Shown one piece after another: positions 13,189-21,858 of a stretch of 64,000 nt of DNA. The stretch's first letter is position 1; each line of letters opens with the position of its first letter. Source of the DNA: Enterobacter kobei (GTDB lineage: Bacteria > Pseudomonadota > Gammaproteobacteria > Enterobacterales > Enterobacteriaceae); the NCBI RefSeq assembly GCF_001729765.1, contig NZ_CP017181.1, forward strand, positions 1,922,001 through 1,986,000. The letters run 5' to 3'. Below the pieces are notes generated by a model. That model worked only from the letters and a program-made list of their open reading frames with translations, searched no databases and had not been told where the DNA came from. Both the position numbers and the translations under genes were made by a program.

Positions 13189-14580
13189 TTACACAATGCC
13201 GGTCAGATAGAACACGGCAATGACAAAAAGCACTGCCAGGCTTTTAATGATAGTGATAGCGAAAATGCCGCCGTAGGCCTGACGATGGCTCAGGCCGGTG
13301 ATGGCCAGCAAGGTAATCACCGCCCCGTTATGGGGAAGCGTATCCATCCCGCCGCTTGCCATTGACGCCACGCGGTGCAACACCTCAAGCGGGATTTTGG
13401 CCGCGTGGGCGGCAGCAACAAAGGTGTCCGCCATGGCCGCAAGGGCAATACTCATTCCGCCGGACGCTGAGCCGGTGATCCCGGCGAGAACGGTCACGCT
13501 GATGGCTTCGTTCAGCAACGGGTTCGGGATGGCAGACAGCGCTTTAGATAACACCAGAAAACCGGGCAGGGCGGCGATAACCGCGCCGAAACCGTATTCC
13601 GAGGCGGTATTCATCGCCGCGAGGATGGAGCCGCTCACCGCCGTTCGGCTGCCTTCTGCCAGACGTCCCCGGATATTGCGAAAACCAAAAATCAACACCA
13701 GCACAATACCGGAGATCAGCGCCGCCTCCACGGCCCAGATGGCGGTGATCTTGCTCACCTCGGTCACAATCGGTTTCACCAGTCCTGGCAGGGTAAGCTC
13801 ATGACTCGTACCGTACCAGCCGGGGATCCAGCGGGTAAACAGCAGGTTCAGTATGCCCACGACCAGCAGCGGGGAGAGAGCAATCAGCGGATGCGGGAGA
13901 TGAATATTGTCCGGCGTTTCAGGTTCGTTTTTCAGGTCCGCGCCATAACCTTCATTGTTATTGATCGCCTTACGCCGCTGCCGCTCCAGCCAGAGCAGGC
14001 CAAAGAAGATAATAAACAGAGAGCCGATAAGACCCAGCCACGGGGCCGCCCAGGCGTTAGTGCCAAAGAAGCTGGTGGGAATAATGTTCTGGATTTGCGG
14101 TGTGCCGGGCAGGGCGTCCATGGTAAACGAGAACGCCCCCAGCGCCACGGTAGCGGGGATTAACCGTTTAGGAATGCCGCTCTGGCGGAACAGTTCGGCG
14201 GCAAACGGGTACACCGCAAATGCCACCACGAACAGCGACACGCCGCCGTAGGTTAACAGCGCACACACCAGGACTATCACGGGGATAGCGTGCCGACGAC
14301 CGAGGATCTGGATCGCGGCGGCAACGATGGATCGTGAAAAACCGGAAAGCTCAATCAGCTTGCCAAACACCGCCCCCAGCAGGAACACCGGGAAATAGAG
14401 TTTAACGAAGCCGACCATCTTTTCCATAAACAGGCCAGTAAACGTCGGGCCGACGGCACCCGGATCGGTCAGCAGCACGGCACCAAGCGCCGCAATCGGC
14501 GCAAACAAAATCACGCTGTATCCGCGGTAGGCCGCCAGCATCAGTAATCCCAGCGCCGCCAGGGCTATTAACACACTCAT
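13189..14580 (-). CDS. GntP-family permease, probable 3-hydroxybutyrate/acetoacetate importer
   Basis: A 463-residue inner-membrane protein with about 12 hydrophobic segments, of the GntP (gluconate:H+ symporter) family: LTYGGVSLFVVAFAVYPFA and the DALPGTPQIQNIIPT segment are typical. GntP members carry gluconate and other hydroxy-acids. Placed between the thiolase and the 3-hydroxybutyrate dehydrogenase genes, it most likely imports the ketone-body substrate; this is inference. A clear ribosome binding site (AAGGAG) precedes the start, and the stop lies ten bases from the dehydrogenase start. Confidence 0.88.
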   Translation of the reverse strand: MSVLIALAALGLLMLAAYRGYSVILFAPIAALGAVLLTDPGAVGPTFTGLFMEKMVGFVKLYFPVFLLGAVFGKLIELSGFSRSIVAAAIQILGRRHAIPVIVLVCALLTYGGVSLFVVAFAVYPFAAELFRQSGIPKRLIPATVALGAFSFTMDALPGTPQIQNIIPTSFFGTNAWAAPWLGLIGSLFIIFFGLLWLERQRRKAINNNEGYGADLKNEPETPDNIHLPHPLIALSPLLVVGILNLLFTRWIPGWYGTSHELTLPGLVKPIVTEVSKITAIWAVEAALISGIVLVLIFGFRNIRGRLAEGSRTAVSGSILAAMNTASEYGFGAVIAALPGFLVLSKALSAIPNPLLNEAISVTVLAGITGSASGGMSIALAAMADTFVAAAHAAKIPLEVLHRVASMASGGMDTLPHNGAVITLLAITGLSHRQAYGGIFAITIIKSLAVLFVIAVFYLTGIV

Positions 14581-14624
14581 TACGACTCCTTACTTTAATT
14601 ATTATTCGGGTACCAACGAGAGGT

Positions 14625-15806
14625 TTAACGCTCAACGGTCAGGGCAATGCCTTGTCCGCCGCCAACGCACAGGGTGGCAAGTCCCTTTGTTACCCCCCGG
14701 CGCTGCATTTCATGGAGCAGGGTCACCAGGATGCGACAGCCGGATGCGCCAATCGGATGGCCCAGGGCGATGGCGCCACCGTTAACGTTGACGTTCTGTT
14801 CATCCCAGCCAAGCTCTTTGCCCACCGCCAGTGCCTGTGCGGCAAAGGCTTCGTTGGCTTCAATGAGATCGACGTCGTCGAGCGTCCAGCCCGCCCGCGC
14901 CAGCGCCGTCCGACAGGCGCTGACCGGGCCGATGCCCATCATCGACGGATCAACGCCCGTCACGGCGTAACTCACAATGTGGCCAAGGACAGGTAACCCG
15001 CTTTCCCGCGCCTTTTCCTCGCTCATCAGCAGTACCGCGGCGGCCCCATCGTTAAGGGTGGAGGCGTTCCCCGCCGTGATCGTGCCCTCGTCATGCAAAA
15101 ATGCGGGGCGGAGCTGTGCAAGCTGCCCGGCGGTGGTTTCCGGGCGTGGCTGTTCATCATGGCGGACAATCTGTGGCGCACGTTTGCCCTGTTTCACCGT
15201 CACTGGCGCTATCTCGGCGTCAAACCGACCAGTCTCAATGGCGGACGCCGCCTTTTGCTGTGACCGGAAGGCGAAGGCATCCTGTTGCTCGCGGGAAATG
15301 CCGTACTCACGGGCGACGTTTTCCGCGGTGATGCCCATGTGGTAATCGTTGAATGCGTCCCACAGGCCGTCGGTAATCATGCTGTCCTGCAGGCCCGTAT
15401 GCCCAAAACGCAGCCCTGAACGTGCGCCATCCAGCAGATACGGGGCGTTACTCATGCTCTCCTGACCGCCAGCGATAACCACGTCTGCGTCACCGCAGCG
15501 GATTGCCTGGGCGGCGAGCTGTACCGCTTTCAACCCCGCGCCGCACACCAGATTGACCGTTGTCGCCGGGGTGCTGACGGGTAATCCGGCAGTGATGGCC
15601 GTCTGGCGGGCGGGGTTTTGCCCGCACCCGGCCGTCAGCACCTGACCGAAAACCAGTTCGTCTATTTGCTCTGGGTGAAGGCCGCTGCTCTCCAGCAGAC
15701 GCTGTACCGTGACGGCACCCAGCTCAACGGCTGAAAGGGGCGAGAGCGATCCGCGAAAACTGCCAATGGGGGTTCGCGTTGCCCCGACAATCATGACCTT
15801 TTTCAT
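14625..15806 (-). CDS. Acetyl-CoA acetyltransferase (thiolase)
   Basis: A 393-residue thiolase. The acyl-accepting Cys88 is in [12 protein letters not shown], the His in [12 protein letters not shown], and the C-terminal Cys in [11 protein letters not shown]. It splits acetoacetyl-CoA with CoA into two acetyl-CoA. It follows the two CoA-transferase genes (gap nine bases) and precedes the permease gene (44-base gap). The order CoA-transferase A, B, thiolase, permease resembles the ato system of E. coli, but the permease and the added dehydrogenase are different, so I do not call it atoB. Confidence 0.93.
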   Translation of the reverse strand: MKKVMIVGATRTPIGSFRGSLSPLSAVELGAVTVQRLLESSGLHPEQIDELVFGQVLTAGCGQNPARQTAITAGLPVSTPATTVNLVCGAGLKAVQLAAQAIRCGDADVVIAGGQESMSNAPYLLDGARSGLRFGHTGLQDSMITDGLWDAFNDYHMGITAENVAREYGISREQQDAFAFRSQQKAASAIETGRFDAEIAPVTVKQGKRAPQIVRHDEQPRPETTAGQLAQLRPAFLHDEGTITAGNASTLNDGAAAVLLMSEEKARESGLPVLGHIVSYAVTGVDPSMMGIGPVSACRTALARAGWTLDDVDLIEANEAFAAQALAVGKELGWDEQNVNVNGGAIALGHPIGASGCRILVTLLHEMQRRGVTKGLATLCVGGGQGIALTVER

Positions 15807-15815
15807 GTTGAGTCC

Positions 15816-16472
15816 TCAGTTGAAGCGCATCTCGCGAACGTCGTCCGCCACAATGATTTTTCCGGCCGTTTTACGGACAATCTCGTCGATACCGACACCC
15901 GGGGCGTACTCCCGCAGGATGAACGCGCCGTCCGCTATCTCCAGCAACGCGAGATCGGTCAGGACCCGACGGATGCAGCCCACACCGGTGAGCGGCAGCG
16001 TGCAGCGCGGCAGCAGTTTGGAGTCACCGTTTTTTGCAGCGTGGGTCATCACCACAATGATGTTCTGCGCCCCGGCAACGAGATCCATCGCGCCACCCAT
16101 CCCTTTCACCATCTTTCCGGGGATCATCCACGAGGCAATGTTGCCCTCGACATCGACTTCAAATGCGCCCAGCACGGTCAGATCCACATGGCCGCCGCGG
16201 ATCATGGCAAACGACTGGGCCGAGTCGAAAATGGCCGCGCCGGTCCGCGCAGTGACCGTCTGTTTACCGGCGTTGATCATGTCGGCATCAAGGCTCTGCT
16301 CATCGGGAAAAGCCCCCATTCCGAGCAGACCGTTTTCCGACTGCAGCATCACGTCCATTTCCGGGGGAATATAATTCGCCACCAGCGTAGGGATGCCGAT
16401 CCCCAGGTTGACGTAATACCCGTCGCGCAGTTCGCGGGCAACGCGCATCGCCATCTGTTCTCGGGTTAACAT
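15816..16472 (-). CDS. 3-oxoacid CoA-transferase subunit B
   Basis: A 218-residue CoA-transferase beta subunit. The catalytic Glu46 is in the family motif SENGLLGMG, and GMGGAMDLV(A) is also present. With subunit A it moves CoA from succinyl- or acetyl-CoA to acetoacetate, feeding the thiolase. The gene begins two bases after the stop of subunit A, with GGAGTCTG as ribosome binding site, so the subunits are coupled. SCOT and AtoA/PcaJ types are hard to separate by eye, so the CoA donor is uncertain. Confidence 0.92.
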   Translation of the reverse strand: MLTREQMAMRVARELRDGYYVNLGIGIPTLVANYIPPEMDVMLQSENGLLGMGAFPDEQSLDADMINAGKQTVTARTGAAIFDSAQSFAMIRGGHVDLTVLGAFEVDVEGNIASWMIPGKMVKGMGGAMDLVAGAQNIIVVMTHAAKNGDSKLLPRCTLPLTGVGCIRRVLTDLALLEIADGAFILREYAPGVGIDEIVRKTAGKIIVADDVREMRFN

Positions 16473-16474
16473 CG

Positions 16475-17182
16475 TCAGACTCCTTGCGCGCGCAGCGTGC
16501 GCTGTTCAATGCGTTTTTCAAACTGGCCGACAATCAGCCTGTCGACGTAAATTCCCGGCGTATGAATAGCCGACGGAGGCAGTTCACCCGGCGGAACAAT
16601 CTCTTCCACCTCCACAACCGTGATTCGGCCCGCCGTTGCCATCAGTGGATTAAAATTTTGCGCGGTATGGCGATAGATAACGTTGCCGTACCAGTCCGCT
16701 TTCCAGCCCTTAACCAGCGCGAAATCACCGGTAATGGCCTCTTCAAGAATGTAATTTTTACCGCCAAACTGGCGCACATCTTTGCCCGCTGCCACGGGGG
16801 TGCCATAACCGGTAGCCGTATAAAACGCCGGAATACCGGCCCCGCCCGCGCGGACCTTTTCTGCCAGCGTCCCCTGCGGAGTAAGTTCGATTGCCAGTTC
16901 CCCGCTCAGTACCTGCTGCTCAAACAGCGCGTTCTCGCCGACGTAAGACGCCACCACTTTGCGAACCTGGCGCGTTTCGAGCAGTATCCCCAGACCGAAA
17001 CCATCCACGCCGCAGTTGTTCGACACGACCGTCAGATCTTTCACCTGACGGCGTCGAACCTCTGCAATCAGGTTCTCAGGAATACCGCACAGCCCGAAGC
17101 CGCCCGCCAGCAAGGTCATGCCGTCCGTCAGCCCATCCAGCGCCTGCGCATAGCTGCTGACGCGCTTATCCAGTCCTGCCAT
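16475..17182 (-). CDS. 3-oxoacid CoA-transferase subunit A
   Basis: A 235-residue CoA-transferase alpha subunit, starting at ATG 17182 ([17 protein letters not shown]), seven bases after GGGAGGG. The motif [13 protein letters not shown] near residue 30 is the family signature for the CoA-binding region. It is the first gene of the ketone-body operon, divergent from a LysR-type gene. The 140-base gap up to 17322 holds two copies of ACTCATTTG and a long palindrome at 17282-17315, likely the control region for both directions. Confidence 0.92.
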   Translation of the reverse strand: MAGLDKRVSSYAQALDGLTDGMTLLAGGFGLCGIPENLIAEVRRRQVKDLTVVSNNCGVDGFGLGILLETRQVRKVVASYVGENALFEQQVLSGELAIELTPQGTLAEKVRAGGAGIPAFYTATGYGTPVAAGKDVRQFGGKNYILEEAITGDFALVKGWKADWYGNVIYRHTAQNFNPLMATAGRITVVEVEEIVPPGELPPSAIHTPGIYVDRLIVGQFEKRIEQRTLRAQGV

Positions 17183-17281
17183 AGTCATCCCTCCCGTTAA
17201 CCGTGCCGGTATCATTAGGGGTGGCGACTCATTTGTTAATTTTGAATTTGTGACCCACTCATTTGGATTTCTTATTAATTT

Positions 17282-17315
17282 CCTGTTAACTAAATTTTTT
17301 CAATTAGTTAACAGG
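17282..17315. promoter_or_regulatory. Palindromic operator between the ketone-body operon and its LysR gene
   Basis: Perfect 12-base arms CCTGTTAACTAA (17282-17293) and TTAGTTAACAGG (17304-17315) flank a ten-base A/T-rich spacer. The right arm includes the AGG that serves as ribosome binding site of the LysR gene starting at 17323. A LysR regulator commonly binds such a dyad near its own start and activates the divergent operon. Two ACTCATTTG copies (17228-17236 and 17256-17264) may be further sites. Confidence 0.75.
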
Positions 17316-17322
17316 ATGAAAA

Positions 17323-18246
17323 ATGAGAATGAGTGTCAAACAGTTACGCGCGTTTTTAGCGGTAGCTCACACTCTCAATTTCGCGCACGCCAGCGAACGC
17401 TTAAATCTTTCCCAGCCAGCGCTGAGCCTGACGATTAAAAGCCTGGAAGATGCGCTCGGTGGGCCGCTGTTGCAGCGGAGCACGCGCAAGGTTGCCCTCA
17501 CGCAGGAGGGAGAAACATTTCTGCCGATGGCGCGGCAGCTGCTGGCCGACTGGGATAACGTGGAAGAGGCAATGCACCAGTGCTTTACGCTCCAGCGCGG
17601 CAAAATCTCGGTCGCGGCGATGCCGTCGTTTGCCGCCAACGTTTTACCGGAAGTGCTGAAAGCGTTTCGCGATCGCCATGCCGGGGTCAACGTCACCGTG
17701 CATGATGTCATCAACGAGCAGGTGATTGAGATGGTGCGGGAAGGGCGGGTTGAGATGGGGATTGCCTTTGAGCCGGCACCCACGCATAACCTGCTGTTTA
17801 CGCCGCTGGGGCTGGACAGGTTTGTCGCCATTGTGCCGAAAGATTCCGCGCTTGCGGGAAAAAAGCGCCTGGCATGGGAGGAGTTGCTGACGCTGGATTT
17901 CATCACCCTGCAGCGCCCTTCGGCGGTACGTCTGATGATGGAGGAGGAGCTGGCGCGGAGCGGCAGAAAGCTGGACGTGGCGCTGGAGAGTCATCAACTG
18001 GTGACGGTAGGGCGCATGGTCGCCAGCGGGCTGGGTGGCAGCGCCGTGCCGGCGCTCTGCGAGGCGCAGATGGCTTCCCTGGGCGCGGTCTGTATTCCGC
18101 TGGATAACCCGCCCATTGAAAAGTGCATCGGGGTGATCCATCCCGGGCACACGCAGCTCTCTAAAGCGGCGCATGCCCTGCTGGAAACGCTGAAGGATTT
18201 TTATCACCCCACTCAGGGAGCGAGGAACACCTGCGGCACGGCATGA
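17323..18246 (+). CDS. LysR-family regulator of the ketone-body operon
   Basis: A 307-residue LysR-type regulator. The winged HTH is at residues about 3-62 (VKQLRAFLAVAHTLNFAHASERLNLSQPALSL), followed by the linker helix and a periplasmic-binding-like effector domain. ATG 17323 or ATG 17329 could both serve as start. It is divergent from the CoA-transferase gene, which makes it the probable activator of that operon in response to acetoacetate or 3-hydroxybutyrate (inference). Its last 34 bases overlap the 3' end of hmuV on the other strand, so the two transcripts collide. Confidence 0.9.
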   Translation: MRMSVKQLRAFLAVAHTLNFAHASERLNLSQPALSLTIKSLEDALGGPLLQRSTRKVALTQEGETFLPMARQLLADWDNVEEAMHQCFTLQRGKISVAAMPSFAANVLPEVLKAFRDRHAGVNVTVHDVINEQVIEMVREGRVEMGIAFEPAPTHNLLFTPLGLDRFVAIVPKDSALAGKKRLAWEELLTLDFITLQRPSAVRLMMEEELARSGRKLDVALESHQLVTVGRMVASGLGGSAVPALCEAQMASLGAVCIPLDNPPIEKCIGVIHPGHTQLSKAAHALLETLKDFYHPTQGARNTCGTA

Positions 18247-18992
18247 GCCGGATGGCTGCCGACCAGCACCTGCGCGCCATACCAGCGCGCCAGCGTCCCG
18301 GCCTGCAAAACGTCCTCCGGTGCCCCCCGGGAGACCAGCCTCCCGTTATGCAGCAGCAGGATACGATCCGCCCACAGTGCCGCCAGATTAAGATCGTGCA
18401 GAACCACGCAGACGTGGAGATGCCCCCGACGGGTCAGAGTTTTCATCAGGCGCAGCAGATGTTGCTGGTGGAAGAGATCCAGTGCGGAGGTCGGTTCATC
18501 AAGAAACAGCCAGCCGCGTGGGGCGCCGTCGCACCAGAGTTGGGCCAGTGCCCGAGTGAGCTGGATCCGTTGCTGCTCGCCTCCGGAGAGTGCCGAATAG
18601 CGTCTGCCCGCCAGGGGTAAACAGCCTGTGATCGCCATGACCTCCTCAACCACTGACGCCTCAGGGGAGCGCGTCCAGGGGGCGCGCCCCATACCGACCA
18701 CGGCTTCCACCGGCCAGTCGAATCCGGGCTGCGTATTTTGACGCATCACTGCCCGGTAGCAGGCGAGGGTCTCCGTTGGCCAGTCCGCAAGCGGCGTGCC
18801 TGCCAGACTGCACCGCCCGCTTGCGGGTGTGAGATAGCCGGTCAGCAGCCGTAATAATGTCGATTTCCCGGCACCGTTAGGGCCAATCAACGCGACCAGC
18901 TCACCCTGAGATAAGGTCAGTGATACATCGTCGATCAGCGTCCGTTGCCCGGCGTGAAAGACCAGGTTTTCCGCACAATAGCGTTCAGCCAT
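18213..18992 (-). CDS. hmuV: Heme ABC transporter ATPase
   Basis: A 259-residue ABC ATPase, started at ATG 18992 (MAERYCAENLVFHAGQRTL), which overlaps the hmuU stop by eight bases. Walker [10 protein letters not shown], signature LSGGEQQRIQL, Walker B GWLFLDEP and the switch His in VVLHDLN are present. It energises heme import with HmuU. Last gene of the hemP-hmuRSTUV operon. No terminator is visible before the converging LysR gene. Confidence 0.94.
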   Translation of the reverse strand: MAERYCAENLVFHAGQRTLIDDVSLTLSQGELVALIGPNGAGKSTLLRLLTGYLTPASGRCSLAGTPLADWPTETLACYRAVMRQNTQPGFDWPVEAVVGMGRAPWTRSPEASVVEEVMAITGCLPLAGRRYSALSGGEQQRIQLTRALAQLWCDGAPRGWLFLDEPTSALDLFHQQHLLRLMKTLTRRGHLHVCVVLHDLNLAALWADRILLLHNGRLVSRGAPEDVLQAGTLARWYGAQVLVGSHPAHAVPQVFLAP

Positions 18993-19977
18993 GCGCACCT
19001 CCACGACGAAAGATAAGCCACAGGAACCACGGCGCACCGAGAAGGCTGGTCAACAACCCAACGGGCATTTCCGCCGGGGTGACCAGAGTGCGCGCCAGCG
19101 TATCGGCAGCCAGCAGCAGTAACGCTCCGGCCAGCACCGAGCCGGGGATCGCGGCCCGGTGGTCGGCCCCTAGCCACATACGCATCAGGTGTGGGACCAC
19201 AAGGCCAACAAAGCCAATCACGCCGCTGATGGCCACCGCCGCAGCGACCAGCAGGGCGCTGCACAGCAGCAGGATCCGCTGTACCCGGGCAACATCCACC
19301 CCGAGATAGTGCGCCTCTTCATCACCCAGCTGCAGCAAATTGAGTGGGCCAGCCAGCCGCCAGATAATCAGAACCGCAGGCACCATCAGCGAGGTCACCG
19401 CAAGCAGGGTGGACCACTGCGCCTGCCCGAGGCTGCCCATTCCCCAGAGCGAAAGCTGGCGAAGCTGCGCATCGTTGCTAAGCCAGGAAAGGAGACCGAC
19501 GGCCGCGCCGCACAGGGCGTTGATGGCGATCCCCACCAGCAGTAAACGGGACAGGGAACCGTGACGCTGCTGGCTGAGCAGGAAGATCACAACGGTTGCA
19601 GCCAGCGCGCCGAGGAATGCCGCAACCATCGGGGCGTAAAGCATCATCAGGGCCGGCAACGTGACAGGAATAACCACCCACAGCGCGACCGCCAGCGCCG
19701 CGCCGCTGCTGATCCCAAGCAAACCCGGGTCTGCCAGCGGGTTGCGGAACAGTCCCTGCATCACGCACCCGGCCAGCGCCAGCGCGCCGCCAATCACCAG
19801 CGCCAGCAGCACGCGGGGCAGGCGAATGGTCAGCCAGATCTGACGCATCGCCTCATCGCTGCCGTTCCACAGCAGGCTGACCGGCAGAGGCAATGCTCCA
19901 AAGCCTGTTGCCGTAAGGGTCATGATGCTCAGAATTGCGGCCAGCATCCACAGCGACAGTGCGATCCGCCGGGACAT
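18985..19977 (-). CDS. hmuU: Heme ABC transporter permease
   Basis: A 330-residue FecCD-family permease with many hydrophobic segments. NPLADPGLLGISSGAALAV and GVIGFVGLVVPHLMRMW are the family patterns also seen in BtuC of this window. It forms the inner-membrane channel through which heme bound by HmuT enters the cytoplasm. The start overlaps the hmuT stop by one base (TGATG). Confidence 0.94.
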   Translation of the reverse strand: MSRRIALSLWMLAAILSIMTLTATGFGALPLPVSLLWNGSDEAMRQIWLTIRLPRVLLALVIGGALALAGCVMQGLFRNPLADPGLLGISSGAALAVALWVVIPVTLPALMMLYAPMVAAFLGALAATVVIFLLSQQRHGSLSRLLLVGIAINALCGAAVGLLSWLSNDAQLRQLSLWGMGSLGQAQWSTLLAVTSLMVPAVLIIWRLAGPLNLLQLGDEEAHYLGVDVARVQRILLLCSALLVAAAVAISGVIGFVGLVVPHLMRMWLGADHRAAIPGSVLAGALLLLAADTLARTLVTPAEMPVGLLTSLLGAPWFLWLIFRRGGAHG

Positions 19978-20798
19978 CAGGGCAGTTGCTCCGCTTTAAC
20001 ACGCAACTGCCGGATGGCTTCCGGCGTGCGCACGCTGAAACCCAGCAGCGCCATGTCATCAATCGCCAGCAGCTGTTTGTGCCGTCCCGCCGGGGTTTGC
20101 GCCAGTCCGGGCAGCTTCCACAGATTCGCCTCGCCACCCAGCGCGTTCACGCCGTCCTGCGAAATCACCACCAGGTCGGGCTGGCTGGCAATAATCCCTT
20201 CCTGCGACAGTGGCTGATACCGCGTGAAACCCTGCATCGCGTTCTGCAACCCGGCGGCACGAATGGCGGCATCGGCGCCGGTTTGCTGTCCGGCGGCCAT
20301 GGCGGTCATTCCCCCGTGGTTGAGGATAAACAGCACCCGCTTGTTGAGCGGTTCTGCGGGCAGAGCCGCCACCGCCTGACGTAGCGAGCGGCGCAGGCTC
20401 TCTCCCTGCGCTTCACGGTGGGTGGCCTCGGCAATAATGCGGATCTTTTCGTCAATGACGCTCAGATCGTTGCGGCCAGGAACGGTAATCACCCTGACGT
20501 GACTGCGTTCAACCTGCTTTAACGCCAGAGACGGCTGCGCCTGGTCGCTGGCCAGCACCAGCGTGGGACGCATGGACAAAATCCCTTCGGCGTTAAGCTG
20601 GCGCAAATAGCCCACGTCCGGGAGCGCGTTCGCTGCCTGCGGCCACTGGCTGGTACTGTCGCGTGCGACCAGCGAAGAGTCCGCGCCAAGCGCATAAACA
20701 ATCTCCGTGACGTCGCCGCCAAGGGTGACAATTTTCTCCTGCGCGGCGGCAAACGCCACCAGCGGCAGGGCGGTCAGCAGGGCAAACCACGTTTTCAT
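19977..20798 (-). CDS. hmuT: Periplasmic heme-binding protein
   Basis: A 273-residue type III periplasmic-binding protein with a signal peptide ([19 protein letters not shown], cut near residue 19). The N-lobe motif [28 protein letters not shown], with the Tyr/Arg pair region, matches HmuT/ShuT heme binders. It carries heme from the outer-membrane receptor HmuR to HmuUV. Its ATG overlaps the hmuS stop (ATGA), so translation is coupled. Confidence 0.94.
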   Translation of the reverse strand: MKTWFALLTALPLVAFAAAQEKIVTLGGDVTEIVYALGADSSLVARDSTSQWPQAANALPDVGYLRQLNAEGILSMRPTLVLASDQAQPSLALKQVERSHVRVITVPGRNDLSVIDEKIRIIAEATHREAQGESLRRSLRQAVAALPAEPLNKRVLFILNHGGMTAMAAGQQTGADAAIRAAGLQNAMQGFTRYQPLSQEGIIASQPDLVVISQDGVNALGGEANLWKLPGLAQTPAGRHKQLLAIDDMALLGFSVRTPEAIRQLRVKAEQLP

Positions 20799-21823
20799 GC
20801 GGCCAGCCCTTTTGGCGTCAGGGCATCAATCTGGCTACGCCACTGGCTCTGCTCCGGCTCGCCTTCCGTACGCTGACCATAGAGTTGGGCAATTTGCGTG
20901 CCGTCTGCGGCAAACAGTTCCAGGCTGGTGACGTGACCGTCTGCAGTCGGTTTGCGCGTGACCCAGCTCTCCGCAATCGTTTCCTCCAGCAGATGCAGGG
21001 TAAAGGTGGGGTTAAAGATGTTCAGCCAGCCTTTCAACGGCACGACTTTCTCCACCGCGCCGGTGAAGATCTGCACGCAGCCGCGGTTACCCACGAAGAT
21101 CATGATTTCGTTGCCGTGCTGGCGCGCGGTTTCCAGCAGCAGTGCCAGCGCATTGTTTTCAACCTGGCAGGCGAGGTCGTCGCCCACCAGGCGAAATGCC
21201 TGCTGGCGGCTGAGGTTGTGGCGTTTCAGCAGGCCGAAGAACTGGTGCACGTCAGTCATCGCACGCCACGCTTTGTCCACGAGGGCGGCATCTGCATTTT
21301 CGGCATACAGCGGGGTCTCGGCAACCTTCAGCTCAAGCGGCGGGTTATCGGCAAAGATAAAGCGGGTCAACACGTCAGCCCAGGCGGCGAGGTCGGTGTT
21401 GTCCGTGGTGTAAACTTTCAGTACGGCATCACCCTGATGATCAAAAAACTGAATGCTCTGCCGCTCGCCGCGTGCGGTGGTTTCGCTGAGATGAAACGCG
21501 CTTGCCCACTGGTTGAGGAACAGGCGCAGATCCAGTCCGCGCGGGTTCAACACCAGCCCGGCGTGGCCGTTCAGGTGCTGATGGGTGAAGCTGCCTGACT
21601 GTTCGTGAACGGCGTAGTCGTTGCGGCAGATGCATTTTGTTTCCCCTACGGCTTCAAGCGCGCCTAAGATCTCGCGAATTTCACCGCGCAGTCGCCAGGC
21701 ATCATGACCCATGCGCGCAAAGGTCAGTTCTGCTTCACTGAGGTTCATTAACCCTGCAATATCGCGCGCATACTTACCCGGGTTTTCTTCTTTTAGCGCC
21801 AGCCAGCGCGTGTAGTGATCCAT
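20795..21823 (-). CDS. hmuS: Hemin-degrading factor / heme chaperone HmuS
   Basis: A 342-residue cytoplasmic protein with the duplicated HemS/ChuX fold. I start at ATG 21823 ([21 protein letters not shown]), preceded by AGAAGGAAAAG. Each half carries a related region (e.g. [21 protein letters not shown] in the second). HemS-type proteins bind incoming heme and, in some species, break it down oxidatively or reductively to release iron. Gene order receptor-HmuS-TUV is that of Yersinia hmu. Confidence 0.93.
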   Translation of the reverse strand: MDHYTRWLALKEENPGKYARDIAGLMNLSEAELTFARMGHDAWRLRGEIREILGALEAVGETKCICRNDYAVHEQSGSFTHQHLNGHAGLVLNPRGLDLRLFLNQWASAFHLSETTARGERQSIQFFDHQGDAVLKVYTTDNTDLAAWADVLTRFIFADNPPLELKVAETPLYAENADAALVDKAWRAMTDVHQFFGLLKRHNLSRQQAFRLVGDDLACQVENNALALLLETARQHGNEIMIFVGNRGCVQIFTGAVEKVVPLKGWLNIFNPTFTLHLLEETIAESWVTRKPTADGHVTSLELFAADGTQIAQLYGQRTEGEPEQSQWRSQIDALTPKGLAA

Positions 21824-21858
21824 TGTCTTTTCCTTCTGAATAGTTTCCCCGCGGGGAA

